NCBI GenBank assembly: GCA_945860705.1
Contig: CAMART010000001.1
Location: 183,486-233,843, forward strand
Length of the DNA: 50,358 nt
From: Chitinophaga pinensis
Lineage (GTDB): Bacteria > Bacteroidota > Bacteroidia > Chitinophagales > CAMDFR01
Direction of reading: 5' to 3'
Positions 42,631 through 50,358 of the stretch are shown in pieces. Under the pieces are notes generated by a model. The model did not search any database. It was not told the origin of the DNA and saw nothing but the letters and a program-made list of their open reading frames with translations. Every line of letters begins with the position of its first letter. The stretch's first letter is position 1. The position numbers and the translations under genes are program-made.

Positions 42631-44394
42631 ATGATTAAAATTTATTTTATTCCACTGAGCGTGGTATTGACATTTATGGTAGGTGGTTGTAAGTGTGGCG
42701 AGTCTAAGAAAAAAGATTTTGGTAAAAATGAACTCATCGTTCATGAACTATCAGACCCAGACAAACTGAATCCTTCTACTTCTACTAGTGCAGATGCTAC
42801 ATATATCGAAGACATGATATATATGAAGTTACTCGATGTAGATAAAAAAACGATGAGCATCGCTCCAGAATTAGCTGTATCAAGACCCACTGTAGTAGAA
42901 ATAACTGAAGGTGAATACAAAGGTGGTCTTGCTATCACTTATGAAATAAGGCCTGATGCCGTGTGGGACGATGGTTCTCCAGTGTTAGCTAGTGATGTAG
43001 AATTTACCTATAAAACATTGCTTCATCCATTGATAGACAATGAACAAGGAAGAAGTACGATTGATTTTATCAAAGAAGTGAAAATAGATGCTTCAAATCC
43101 TAAGAAATTTACCGTATTTACTCCTATCAAATATTACTTAGCAGAATTTGTATCGGGCAGTATTTTTGTTTTACAAGAAAAACATTTTGACCCTAAAGGA
43201 ATGATGAAAGCATTTTCACTAAAAGAAATAAACAACGAAAAAAATTATGCTACTATAAAAAGTAATGAAGTACATCAAGCATTTGCAAAGGATTTTAATA
43301 GTGAAAAATATGCAAGAGATAAAGATGGGGTGCAAGGTAATGGACCTTATGAGTTTGAATCTTGGGTGACTACACAACGAATTATTCTTAAAAGAAAAAG
43401 TAACTGGTGGGGCGATAAAGCTGGTTTTATAGCGCTTCCAGAAAAAATCACTTACGAAATCATCAACGACTGGGCAGCAGTAAACTCATCGCTCAGAAAC
43501 AGAAGTATAGATATAGTGCATGGCATGAGTCCAAAAACTTATGTGAGCGATATGAATGATGCAAAAATGAAAGAAGATTATGATTTTGCTACACCTATGG
43601 AATTGTCTTATGTGTATATCGGTATCAATATGAAAGATGCTAGACTGAGCGATATAAAAGTAAGAGAAGCTATAGCACACTGTGTAGATGTGAAACAAGT
43701 AATTAGTTCATTGCTCTACAATCTTGGAGACCCTATGAATGGACCAATTCAACCTGCAAAAAAATATTATGACAAAACTTTGACAGCTTATGAATTTGAT
43801 ATAGAAAAAGCAAAAAAACTATTGAGTGATGCAGGCTGGGAAGATACTGACGGTGATGGTATCAGAGATAAAGTAATAAATGGATCTAAAATGAGTTTAA
43901 ATTTTAGTATCAAATTTAATAAAGGAAATGATACAAGAGAAAAAGTAGCTTTGCTTGTAAAAGAAAGAGCAAAACTGGCTGGAATGGATATCGATCCTAT
44001 AGTAAAAGAATGGACTATTTTTATAGACGAAACGAAAAAACATGATTTTGATTTATTCATTGGTGGCTGGGTAGGCGACCCTATCAATGATGATCCTACA
44101 CAAATATGGCATACAAAATCATATAATGGAGGGAGTAACTATGTAGGATTTGGAGATAGAACTAGTGATGCGTTAATAGATAATCTAAGAACAGAATTGG
44201 ATGAATCTAAAAGAGAAGCTATGTTTTATCAATTTCAAAAAATAGTACACGATCAGATTCCATATATATTTTTATATCAACCTAAAAACCGATTGATATT
44301 GAGTAAACGATTCGAAATAGAATCTTTTGCATCTAGACCAGGATTTGATGAAATGCTATGCAAACATAAAAGCCTATACAAAGACCTGAAATAA
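42631..44394 (+). CDS. Orphan peptide-binding lipoprotein (family 5), paralogue of 26482-28269
   Basis: A 587-residue solute-binding protein. Start chosen at ATG 42631 (MIKIYFIPLS) so that a lipoprotein signal results, ending FMVGGC (Cys17); an upstream ATG at 42553 lies inside the HlyD gene. The body mirrors the importer-operon protein: RPDAVWDDGSPVLASDVEF, GNGPYEFESWVTTQRIILKR, AGWEDTDGDGIRDK and GGSNYVGFGDRTSDALI. There are no permease genes beside it, so it may feed the permeases at 23.6-26.4 kb or act alone. It follows HlyD with a 37-base gap and a terminator ends the unit. Confidence 0.9.
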   Translation: MIKIYFIPLSVVLTFMVGGCKCGESKKKDFGKNELIVHELSDPDKLNPSTSTSADATYIEDMIYMKLLDVDKKTMSIAPELAVSRPTVVEITEGEYKGGLAITYEIRPDAVWDDGSPVLASDVEFTYKTLLHPLIDNEQGRSTIDFIKEVKIDASNPKKFTVFTPIKYYLAEFVSGSIFVLQEKHFDPKGMMKAFSLKEINNEKNYATIKSNEVHQAFAKDFNSEKYARDKDGVQGNGPYEFESWVTTQRIILKRKSNWWGDKAGFIALPEKITYEIINDWAAVNSSLRNRSIDIVHGMSPKTYVSDMNDAKMKEDYDFATPMELSYVYIGINMKDARLSDIKVREAIAHCVDVKQVISSLLYNLGDPMNGPIQPAKKYYDKTLTAYEFDIEKAKKLLSDAGWEDTDGDGIRDKVINGSKMSLNFSIKFNKGNDTREKVALLVKERAKLAGMDIDPIVKEWTIFIDETKKHDFDLFIGGWVGDPINDDPTQIWHTKSYNGGSNYVGFGDRTSDALIDNLRTELDESKREAMFYQFQKIVHDQIPYIFLYQPKNRLILSKRFEIESFASRPGFDEMLCKHKSLYKDLK

Positions 44395-44412
44395 TTTTTA
44401 TTAAAATATATA

Positions 44413-44440
44413 AAACCTCAACTAAAATTGAGGTTTTTTT
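44413..44440 (+). terminator. Rho-independent terminator after the peptide-binding gene
   Basis: AAACCTCAA and TTGAGGTTT pair around the 6-base loop CTAAAA, followed by a T run. It separates the HlyD/binding-protein unit from grpE. Confidence 0.85.
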
Positions 44441-44497
44441 ATGCCATATTGTCGCTGTGTTTTGCTTGGCTTATTATTTGTTATTTCTATTCACTAA

Positions 44498-45079
44498 ATG
44501 ATTGATAAACTAAAGAAATTTTTAAATATGAGCGAAGAGACTATAGAAAACAATGAAAATTTGACGAACGAAAACACTATTTCTTCTGACGAAAATCAAG
44601 TAGAAATCAATGAATCCAACCCATTGGAAGAAAAAGTAGCAAGCCTTGAAAAACAAATAGAAGAGCAAAAAGACAAATACTTACGATTGTTTTCAGATTT
44701 TGACAATTACAAAAAACGCAGCGCTAAAGAAAGAATAGACAATATTCAGTCGGCTGGCAAAGAAATAATGTCAGCATTATTACCAGTGGCAGATGATATG
44801 GAGCGTGCTATGAAATCTATACGTGAGGCTCAGAGTCTAGAAAGCGTGAAAGAAGGCTTAGAGCTTGTGTATACCAAATTTGTAAATACACTGGAACAAA
44901 AAGGGTTGAGACCATTTGATGCTATTGGTGAAGTCTTTGATGTAGAAAAACATGAAGCTATCACAGAAATACCAGCTCCGAGCGAGGATATGAAAGGCAA
45001 AGTAATAGACCAAGTAGAGAAAGGATATTTTCTATATGAAAAAATAATTCGCTACGCAAAAGTGGTAGTAGGAAAATAA
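44498..45079 (+). CDS. grpE: Nucleotide exchange factor GrpE
   Basis: A 193-residue cytoplasmic co-chaperone that releases ADP from DnaK. An acidic N-terminal tail and long coiled coil (about 45-80, with EEKVASLEKQIEEQKDKYLR) precede the signature LFSDFDNYKKRSAKER, LLPVADDMERAM and the beta-wing VFDVEKHEAITEIP. A start at codon 11 (MSEETIE) is also possible. dnaJ follows after 55 bases; dnaK is not in the window. Confidence 0.95.
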   Translation: MIDKLKKFLNMSEETIENNENLTNENTISSDENQVEINESNPLEEKVASLEKQIEEQKDKYLRLFSDFDNYKKRSAKERIDNIQSAGKEIMSALLPVADDMERAMKSIREAQSLESVKEGLELVYTKFVNTLEQKGLRPFDAIGEVFDVEKHEAITEIPAPSEDMKGKVIDQVEKGYFLYEKIIRYAKVVVGK

Positions 45080-45134
45080 TTATTAAAAATAAAAATTATC
45101 AAACTGAACTATAGTATCGTTTGAAAAATAAAAA

Positions 45135-46310
45135 ATGGCAAAAAAAGATTATTACGAAACGCTTGGAGTAAGCAAAGGTGCGACAGCTGAAGAAATAAAG
45201 AAGGCTTATAGAAAAACAGCATTGAAGTATCATCCGGATAGAAATCCTGATAACAAACAAGCTGAAGAAAAATTTAAAGAAGCGGCTGAAGCATATGATG
45301 TACTCGGCAATGCAGAAAAAAAAGCAAAGTATGACCAGTTTGGACATCAAGCATTTGATGGCAATGGTGGTTTTGGTGGTGGTGCAGGCATGAATATGGA
45401 TGATATATTCAGCCATTTTGGTGATATCTTTGGTGGTGGTGGTGGCAATGGCGGTGGCGACCCGTTTGAGTCGTTTTTTGGTGGAGGAAGAAGCCGTGGT
45501 GGTGCGAGAAGTCGTGGTGTGCGTGGTTCAAACCTACGTGTGAAAGTAAGCCTAAGTATGAAAGACATTGCTAATGGCGTACAAAAAACTATCAAAGTAA
45601 AAAAGAATGTAGCTTGTAGCACTTGTAATGGATTAGGCGCAAAAGATGCGAGCTCGTTTCATAAATGTAATACCTGTGGTGGCTCTGGAGCCGTTAGAAA
45701 AGTTACCAATACTTTTTTGGGTCAAATGCAAACTACTGCTACTTGCCCTACTTGTAATGGCGAAGGACAAACCATATCTGCAAAGTGTGTAGCTTGTAAT
45801 GGAAATGGCTCTGTATATGGAGAAGAAACTATCACGCTTGATATACCAGCTGGTGTATCGGAAGGGATGCAATTAAGCATGAGTGGAAAAGGAAACGCGG
45901 GGCAACGTGGTGGTTCGCCTGGCGACTTAATCATAGCCATAGAAGAAGAAAAAGATGCAGAACTTATCAGAGATGAACATAATGTTGTTTATCCGCTGTT
46001 TATCACTTTTGCAGAAGCTGCTCTAGGTGCTCAAATAGAAGTGCCTACTATAGATGGCAAAGCAAAAGTAAAAATACCTGCTGGTACACAACCCGGTAAA
46101 GTCTTGAGGCTTCAGGGCAAAGGATTTCCAGGTGTTAACTCATATCATAGAGGAGACCAACTGATTTATATCAATGTATGGGTACCTAAAGTACTTAGTG
46201 ATGATGAAAAAAAATCAATTGAAAAATTGAGTACTTCAAAAAACTTCAAACCCGCACCAGATAAAAGTGAAAAGAGTTTTTTTGAACGTATGAAAAATAT
46301 TTTTGGTTAA
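45135..46310 (+). CDS. dnaJ: Chaperone protein DnaJ
   Basis: A 391-residue cytoplasmic Hsp40 that stimulates DnaK. The J domain (about 1-70) has the HPD motif in [10 protein letters not shown] Gly/Phe-rich linker follows ([13 protein letters not shown], very G-rich DNA). Four zinc repeats are intact: [24 protein letters not shown] and CVACNGNG. The C-terminal substrate domain ends normally. Operon with grpE. Confidence 0.97.
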   Translation: MAKKDYYETLGVSKGATAEEIKKAYRKTALKYHPDRNPDNKQAEEKFKEAAEAYDVLGNAEKKAKYDQFGHQAFDGNGGFGGGAGMNMDDIFSHFGDIFGGGGGNGGGDPFESFFGGGRSRGGARSRGVRGSNLRVKVSLSMKDIANGVQKTIKVKKNVACSTCNGLGAKDASSFHKCNTCGGSGAVRKVTNTFLGQMQTTATCPTCNGEGQTISAKCVACNGNGSVYGEETITLDIPAGVSEGMQLSMSGKGNAGQRGGSPGDLIIAIEEEKDAELIRDEHNVVYPLFITFAEAALGAQIEVPTIDGKAKVKIPAGTQPGKVLRLQGKGFPGVNSYHRGDQLIYINVWVPKVLSDDEKKSIEKLSTSKNFKPAPDKSEKSFFERMKNIFG

Positions 46311-46365
46311 TTATTTAATATAAAACTTCTTGTTATAAACCTATTAGTTGTAACATGCATATACT

Positions 46366-46803
46366 ATGAAAGAGCTTGATACAACCGATGACTACAATGT
46401 CATTGATGCGAAAGAATCCGATTATTTATTTATTCAATCATCCCAAATTCCTGCATCTGGCAAAGGATTGTATACTGCTATAGATATATATAAAGATGAA
46501 GTTATTTCGCATTTTAAGGGTGAAGTCCTCAGCGAAAAACAAATACAATATCGAGTAAATAAAAATCAAGATCAATATTTTATTGCTATGCTAGATGGCA
46601 ATATTCTCGATTCAAAAAAAGTAAATTGTTTTGCAAAATATGCTAATGATGCGAAAGGCACAGCAAATAATATCTATAAAAATAATGCAAAAATAACGAT
46701 AGACGAACTAGACAATATCTGCCTAGTAGCTACCAAAAAAATAAAATCTAGTGAAGAAATATTTTGTGGCTATGGTAAAAAATATTGGGATAAACACGGC
46801 TAG
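46366..46803 (+). CDS. SET-domain protein
   Basis: A 145-residue soluble protein made of a SET fold alone. The AdoMet-side motif is PASGKGLYTAIDIYKDEVI (about 26-44). The Asn/His knot region is CFAKYANDAKGTANN (about 87-101) and the closing part is ICLVATKKIKSSEEIFCGYG with a C-terminal KKYW. SET proteins are lysine methyltransferases, mostly eukaryotic, with scattered bacterial members. Here the Asn-His pair of the classic motif is Asn-Asp, so activity is not assured. It lies 55 bases after dnaJ in the same direction. Confidence 0.8.
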   Translation: MKELDTTDDYNVIDAKESDYLFIQSSQIPASGKGLYTAIDIYKDEVISHFKGEVLSEKQIQYRVNKNQDQYFIAMLDGNILDSKKVNCFAKYANDAKGTANNIYKNNAKITIDELDNICLVATKKIKSSEEIFCGYGKKYWDKHG

Positions 46804-46857
46804 ATTTATCGTTTGTACATATATAACGGCTACATCAACGATATATACCACTCTAGA

Positions 46858-46875
46858 TTTTGGTCTAAACCAAAA
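46858..46875. terminator. Palindrome between convergent SET and TonB receptor genes
   Basis: TTTTGGT-CTAA-ACCAAAA, a perfect 7-bp stem with 4-base loop and T/A flanks on both sides, suited to a bidirectional terminator. Confidence 0.5.
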
Positions 46876-46886
46876 TAAGATTGGTA

Positions 46887-49085
46887 TTATTTTCCAAACT
46901 TAAATTCCATTCCTACAAAGAAGGTTCTACCGTCTGATGGCAAAATACCTGGTCCTGGATAGCCTCCAGCTCTTCTAGTAAAATATCTTGCGTTGGTCAA
47001 ATTATTGATTCCTCCTTTAAATGTTATTCCGTTTTTCAATTTATAACCTAGTGCTAAATCTACCACATTATAACTTGGTATTATACCTGCTTGACCATTT
47101 GAAGTCGGTGTCATTGTATTGCTAGCGTCTGCATAAACTGCATCGGTATATGTATAATTTAGTGTAGCAGAAAATCCTTTGTATGCATAACTCAATCCTG
47201 CTCTACAAATCCAATCGGGTGCATATTCTACTTTATTTCCAGCTAGATTTTTTTCATCTTCAGATTTACCCGTAGTATTGAAAAGTAGTTTGGTATATCG
47301 TGCATGTGTATAGCTAATTGAGGTGAAAAATGACAAGTCTCCTACTTGATCTTTTATTTTTGCAAAAGGTAGAAGTTCTATATAGCTCTCTAGTCCTGCT
47401 GTTCGAGAGTTTCCTACATTCGTTCTATAAAGTCTTGCAATCGAATTGTCGGTTATTTTAAACGAACCAACTCTATTGTTATAACATTGAATATATCCGC
47501 TGATATCAAATACTACATAAGAATTTATTTTACCTCTTATACCCAAATCTAAATTCCAGCCTTTAGCATCTTTCATGTTGGAATCGATACTATCTGTTGT
47601 AGCTTGTTGGGTGATATCAGAAAAAGTAATTGGTCTATATGCTTGTGAAAAATTTGTATAAATTTCTATGTTTTTGTGTGCATGATATTCTACCGAAAGA
47701 CCCATAATCACTACCGATCTGTTCGCTTTTTTACTCTGTGCTTGCAAAGAACTATCTTTTGAATAAATAGCAATTTCTCCTGAAGTCTTAGAATTTATAT
47801 ATTCATATCGTATACCTGGTGTGATATTAAACTTACCAATCTTAAAAATATTTTCTGCAAACAAAGCCACATTATTATTATTAAAATTATATGCACTAGA
47901 ATAATGCTTATCTACATAGTTTAAAGAATATTGTGTGCCTTTATCTCCTTTACTTTTTACTCTTTTCGTATTGCCATTAAAATATCTAAGACCAGCAGAT
48001 AAATAATTATTGCTTTTACCTATTTTATAATTTCCTATATATCTTAATTCTGTTGCAAAATTTTTATAAAAATCTTGATTAATCGTTCTGTTTGAATAAG
48101 TATTATTTGTGATAACATCAGCACTAGTTATAGGATTTATATTTCCTATACTACTTCTTTCAGATATCATTTGCATGGTTTTAAGTTGTATTTGATGCTG
48201 CTCGTTTATTTTATATTCTAGTCCTACACTAGATACAAACCAAGGTGTACTTATCCAATTTCTTTTTCTTAAACTTTGTCTTGCGTCTACTTGAAATAGG
48301 CTATCAGTAAGTCCTCCGGCTTGTTGTGATAGTTGAGTAGAATAAGTAGCTTCTACATTGAATTTTAGTTTAGGACTAATAATATAAGCCAAATTCAAAT
48401 GTGCATTATGTGAGTGGAAGCTGGAGTTTTTTCTCCAACCATCTCCTCTTCTATAGTCGTAGTATGCAACATAAGAAAATTTATTGACTGTTCCAGACAA
48501 AGCAATAAAACTATTCATCATATTTTTACTTCCTCCAATCAATTTACTCTCTAATACTATTTTTTTATCTGTTGGAGCTTGTTTGAGTTTATAGTTGACC
48601 ATACCTCCAAACTGAGTTCCATATTGAATTCCAGATGCTCCTCTCAATATTTGTATTTCGCTCACTGCATTCATAGGCGGATTGTAGTATGCTTCTGGAT
48701 ATCCAAGTGGATCGGCTGCTATATCATATCCGTTTTGTCTTATATTAAATTCCCAGCTTCTATTTGGACTCAATCCTCTAGTAGATATTCCAATTTGAAT
48801 TCCGTTTCCTTCGCTTTCCCAAATATTAATTCCAGGCACTCTAGCAAGAATTTGACGCATATTATTATTAGAAAGATTAGCGTCCATTTTATCTAAATGA
48901 ATCACATCTGATTTTTTTCCAGCAGATATTATATATCCATCTACTTCTTCTAGTTTGCCTTTTGTACTGATTTTTTTAGAAATAATTTCTACTACGTCTA
49001 AGTTTTTCTGAATAGTAGTGCTATCTTGTTGTGCTTTTAAAGAGATGCTTATGGCTATAAATAATAATAAATATATCTTTTTCAT
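46887..49085 (-). CDS. TonB-dependent outer-membrane receptor (FecA-like)
   Basis: A 732-residue outer-membrane transporter with signal peptide (about 1-18). The plug domain (about 40-180) includes NNNMRQILARVPGINIWE, RGLSPNRSWEFNIRQNGYD and EIQILRGASGIQYGTQFGG, the pattern of ferric citrate/siderophore receptors. A 22-strand barrel follows, with NFSQAYRPITF and the C-terminal strand GRTFFVGMEFKFGK. No carboxypeptidase-like or FecR signalling extension is evident. Expression is probably metal-controlled, judging from the paired operators at 49125-49166 inside the promoter. Confidence 0.9.
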   Translation of the reverse strand: MKKIYLLLFIAISISLKAQQDSTTIQKNLDVVEIISKKISTKGKLEEVDGYIISAGKKSDVIHLDKMDANLSNNNMRQILARVPGINIWESEGNGIQIGISTRGLSPNRSWEFNIRQNGYDIAADPLGYPEAYYNPPMNAVSEIQILRGASGIQYGTQFGGMVNYKLKQAPTDKKIVLESKLIGGSKNMMNSFIALSGTVNKFSYVAYYDYRRGDGWRKNSSFHSHNAHLNLAYIISPKLKFNVEATYSTQLSQQAGGLTDSLFQVDARQSLRKRNWISTPWFVSSVGLEYKINEQHQIQLKTMQMISERSSIGNINPITSADVITNNTYSNRTINQDFYKNFATELRYIGNYKIGKSNNYLSAGLRYFNGNTKRVKSKGDKGTQYSLNYVDKHYSSAYNFNNNNVALFAENIFKIGKFNITPGIRYEYINSKTSGEIAIYSKDSSLQAQSKKANRSVVIMGLSVEYHAHKNIEIYTNFSQAYRPITFSDITQQATTDSIDSNMKDAKGWNLDLGIRGKINSYVVFDISGYIQCYNNRVGSFKITDNSIARLYRTNVGNSRTAGLESYIELLPFAKIKDQVGDLSFFTSISYTHARYTKLLFNTTGKSEDEKNLAGNKVEYAPDWICRAGLSYAYKGFSATLNYTYTDAVYADASNTMTPTSNGQAGIIPSYNVVDLALGYKLKNGITFKGGINNLTNARYFTRRAGGYPGPGILPSDGRTFFVGMEFKFGK

Positions 49086-49112
49086 AAATTTCTATTTTGT
49101 AGGTTTATGGTA

Positions 49113-49166
49113 CAAAGATACGTTATTTAGATTAATTCTAAATAACAATTTAGACAAATTCTAAAT
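49113..49166 (-). promoter_or_regulatory. Promoter and double 19-bp operator of the TonB receptor gene
   Basis: Read on the minus strand, TATCTTTG (49120-49113) is a -7 element with a leader of about 20-25 bases. Upstream are two near-identical dyads. On the plus strand these are ATTTAGATTAATTCTAAAT (49125-49143) and ATTTAGACAAATTCTAAAT (49148-49166), 23 bases apart start to start. The first occupies the -33/-7 spacer. The dyads resemble DtxR/IdeR/MntR-type operators (TTTAG...CTAAA), which fits an iron- or manganese-regulated receptor; the regulator is inferred. Confidence 0.65.
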
Positions 49167-49171
49167 AATAA

Positions 49172-49882
49172 TTATGGTTTATGGCAACAAGTTTGATGGG
49201 TGCCTTCTTGTTTTGGAGAAACATAAGGTATACCAAGGTTTAAGCCTCTTAGTATAAGTAATACGGCTACACACGAGATAATATATGGTGTCATTTTAGT
49301 GAGTACGCTTCGAAAAGAAAGAGAAATATATTTGCCAAAATACATGGTGAGTGACATTATAGGAAGTGTGCCCATTCCAAATGCAAACATCAATAATGCG
49401 CTTTTTAAGATAGAACCGGTAGCTACAGAAGTGGCGATAGCTATATAAACTAACCCACATGGCAAAAATCCATTGATAATACCAATAGATAAAAAGGAAA
49501 AAGGTGTTTTTTCTGCTTTTAAATAACCACTTAATTTGTTTTTTATTTTTATGGTAAATGGTGCTAACCATGAAGATTCAGCTTTTCCAAAATAAGATAA
49601 AATCAATACCAACAAAATAAAAGAACCAGAAAAAATGGATAAGTATTGTTGAAGCTTAAAAAAAGAAAAGCTTTGACCTATGATACCAAAAACCAATCCC
49701 ATAATAGCATAAGAAAAAGCTCTTCCAAAATTGTATAATAAAATTGCACTATATTTTTTTAAATCAGAAAATTTATGAACGGGCAATGCGAGAGCTAAAG
49801 GTCCACACATGCCTACACAATGAAAACTTCCTAATATACCAATGGATAAACCCGATAAAATTATTAATACTATATCGTGCAT
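49172..49882 (-). CDS. SafE/TauE-like membrane protein linked to cbb3 oxidase assembly
   Basis: A 236-residue inner-membrane protein with six or seven helices. The N-terminal motif SFHCVGMCGPLALALP (about 21-36) is the hallmark of the sulfite exporter TauE/SafE subgroup that accompanies cytochrome cbb3 maturation genes and has been linked to metal handling. A Cys/His-rich end (THQTCCHKP) may bind metal. It is 7 bases downstream of the ccoH gene, so clearly cotranscribed. Confidence 0.82.
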   Translation of the reverse strand: MHDIVLIILSGLSIGILGSFHCVGMCGPLALALPVHKFSDLKKYSAILLYNFGRAFSYAIMGLVFGIIGQSFSFFKLQQYLSIFSGSFILLVLILSYFGKAESSWLAPFTIKIKNKLSGYLKAEKTPFSFLSIGIINGFLPCGLVYIAIATSVATGSILKSALLMFAFGMGTLPIMSLTMYFGKYISLSFRSVLTKMTPYIISCVAVLLILRGLNLGIPYVSPKQEGTHQTCCHKP

Positions 49883-49889
49883 CGATTCA

Positions 49890-50330
49890 TTATAATTTTA
49901 TGATTATTTTTTGTTCTCGATAGTACGATTTACTACCGCTTGTCCATTCTATTTTTGCAGTATATGCACCTGAAGAAAATTTAGCTTTATTGATACTAAA
50001 ACTTCCATTTACATCTGGAGCAAAAGTTATTAACTGGTCTTTTTTTTCATCATCATTTTTTACAAATTCTATTTTGCCTTTTGTAAATTCTTTTACTAAG
50101 TTTTTAGGAATTTGTACTTCTAAATTATTAGTGTTTTGGATGATGACAGAATCACTGCTTAAAGAATTTAGATTAGCTGCTGCATCTATCATAGACTGAT
50201 ATTTAATTTCTCTGTCATAGTAGTTGTTTTCTATCATTTCATTTGTTTGTTTGAAAGCTACAAACACCATACTCAACATTATTACGATAAATGAAATAAT
50301 CACTATTGTTATTTTATGTCCCCAATTCAT
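49890..50330 (-). CDS. ccoH: Cytochrome cbb3 oxidase assembly protein CcoH/FixH
   Basis: A 146-residue protein with one N-terminal membrane helix (about 7-27, IVIISFIVIMLSMVFVAFK) and the FixH motif YYDREIKYQSMIDAA (about 37-51). A periplasmic beta domain follows, with FSSGAYTAKIEWTSGSKSYY. FixH/CcoH acts in assembly of the high-affinity cbb3 oxidase. The structural genes ccoNOP are expected beyond the right edge. Confidence 0.85.
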   Translation of the reverse strand: MNWGHKITIVIISFIVIMLSMVFVAFKQTNEMIENNYYDREIKYQSMIDAAANLNSLSSDSVIIQNTNNLEVQIPKNLVKEFTKGKIEFVKNDDEKKDQLITFAPDVNGSFSINKAKFSSGAYTAKIEWTSGSKSYYREQKIIIKL

Positions 50331-50358
50331 ATATTCAATTTTTAATTAATAATTTTAT

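Noticed and set aside
45347-45622. Proline-rich antisense frame in dnaJ
   Set aside because: It is the complement of the Gly-rich linker of DnaJ and carries no independent evidence.

Overview
This AT-rich window is chromosomal DNA of a Bacteroidota bacterium; the order cannot be fixed from the sequence. The evidence is the gldH gliding lipoprotein, two small secreted proteins with type IX secretion (T9SS) C-terminal regions, DUF6427, a Bacteroidota-style ECF sigma trio, a phylum-style lptC/small membrane protein/CNNM cluster, many SC-type lipoboxes, near absence of Shine-Dalgarno sequences, and promoters with the Bacteroidota -7 element TAnnTTTG. Almost everything is ordinary core genome. I see no prophage, plasmid, CRISPR, complete insertion sequence or defence island.

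Layout. 1-6.4 kb: start of a secreted protein (runs off the left edge), a beta-helix lipoprotein, hflX, an intracellular GH36 alpha-galactosidase, a SWIM zinc-finger protein and a PfkB sugar kinase. 6.5-10.5 kb: tRNA-Asn with promoter and terminator, a hairpin-rich non-coding stretch, a YkuD_2 transpeptidase in an operon with a NatAB-like ABC exporter, then a palindromic repeat element. 10.5-17.8 kb: a C39 peptidase/ABC exporter, a gene interrupted by one in-frame TGA, a hemolysin III protein, dnaN, a helical protein, a K+ channel and recO. 17.8-28.3 kb, all minus strand: dsbD with a second stand-alone DsbD-alpha domain, purQ, DUF6427, a secreted protein, and an oligopeptide ABC importer (two permeases and a lipoprotein binding protein, without ATPases). 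28.4-35 kb: epimerase, lptC, small membrane protein, CNNM-type transporter, transketolase C-terminal half, an ECF sigma/membrane/Spy-like trio and an MBL hydrolase. 35-40.5 kb: steroid-reductase-like membrane protein, two T9SS-type secreted proteins, tag, a 99-bp repeat array, sterol desaturase, a secreted protein and gldH. 40.5-50.3 kb: thioredoxin-like protein, HlyD adaptor, a second peptide-binding lipoprotein, grpE, dnaJ, a SET-domain protein, a TonB receptor under a double operator, and cbb3-oxidase assembly genes (SafE-like and ccoH) at the right edge.

Functional links. The C39 exporter (10.5 kb) and the HlyD adaptor (41.3 kb) look like two parts of one peptide secretion system, but they are 29 kb apart and both open with TTG. 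The two family-5 peptide-binding lipoproteins are close paralogues; only one sits with permeases. GldH and the T9SS-type proteins imply type IX secretion and possibly gliding.

The most unusual signal is non-coding. Arrays of 7-bp units (consensus TAGATnn) lie just behind stop codons at four places, always in the sense orientation of the upstream gene. At two of them the array abuts the palindrome GTCACGCCAwGGCGTGAT. Other points worth checking are the in-frame TGA gene (12790-13530) and the paired 19-bp operators in front of the TonB receptor.
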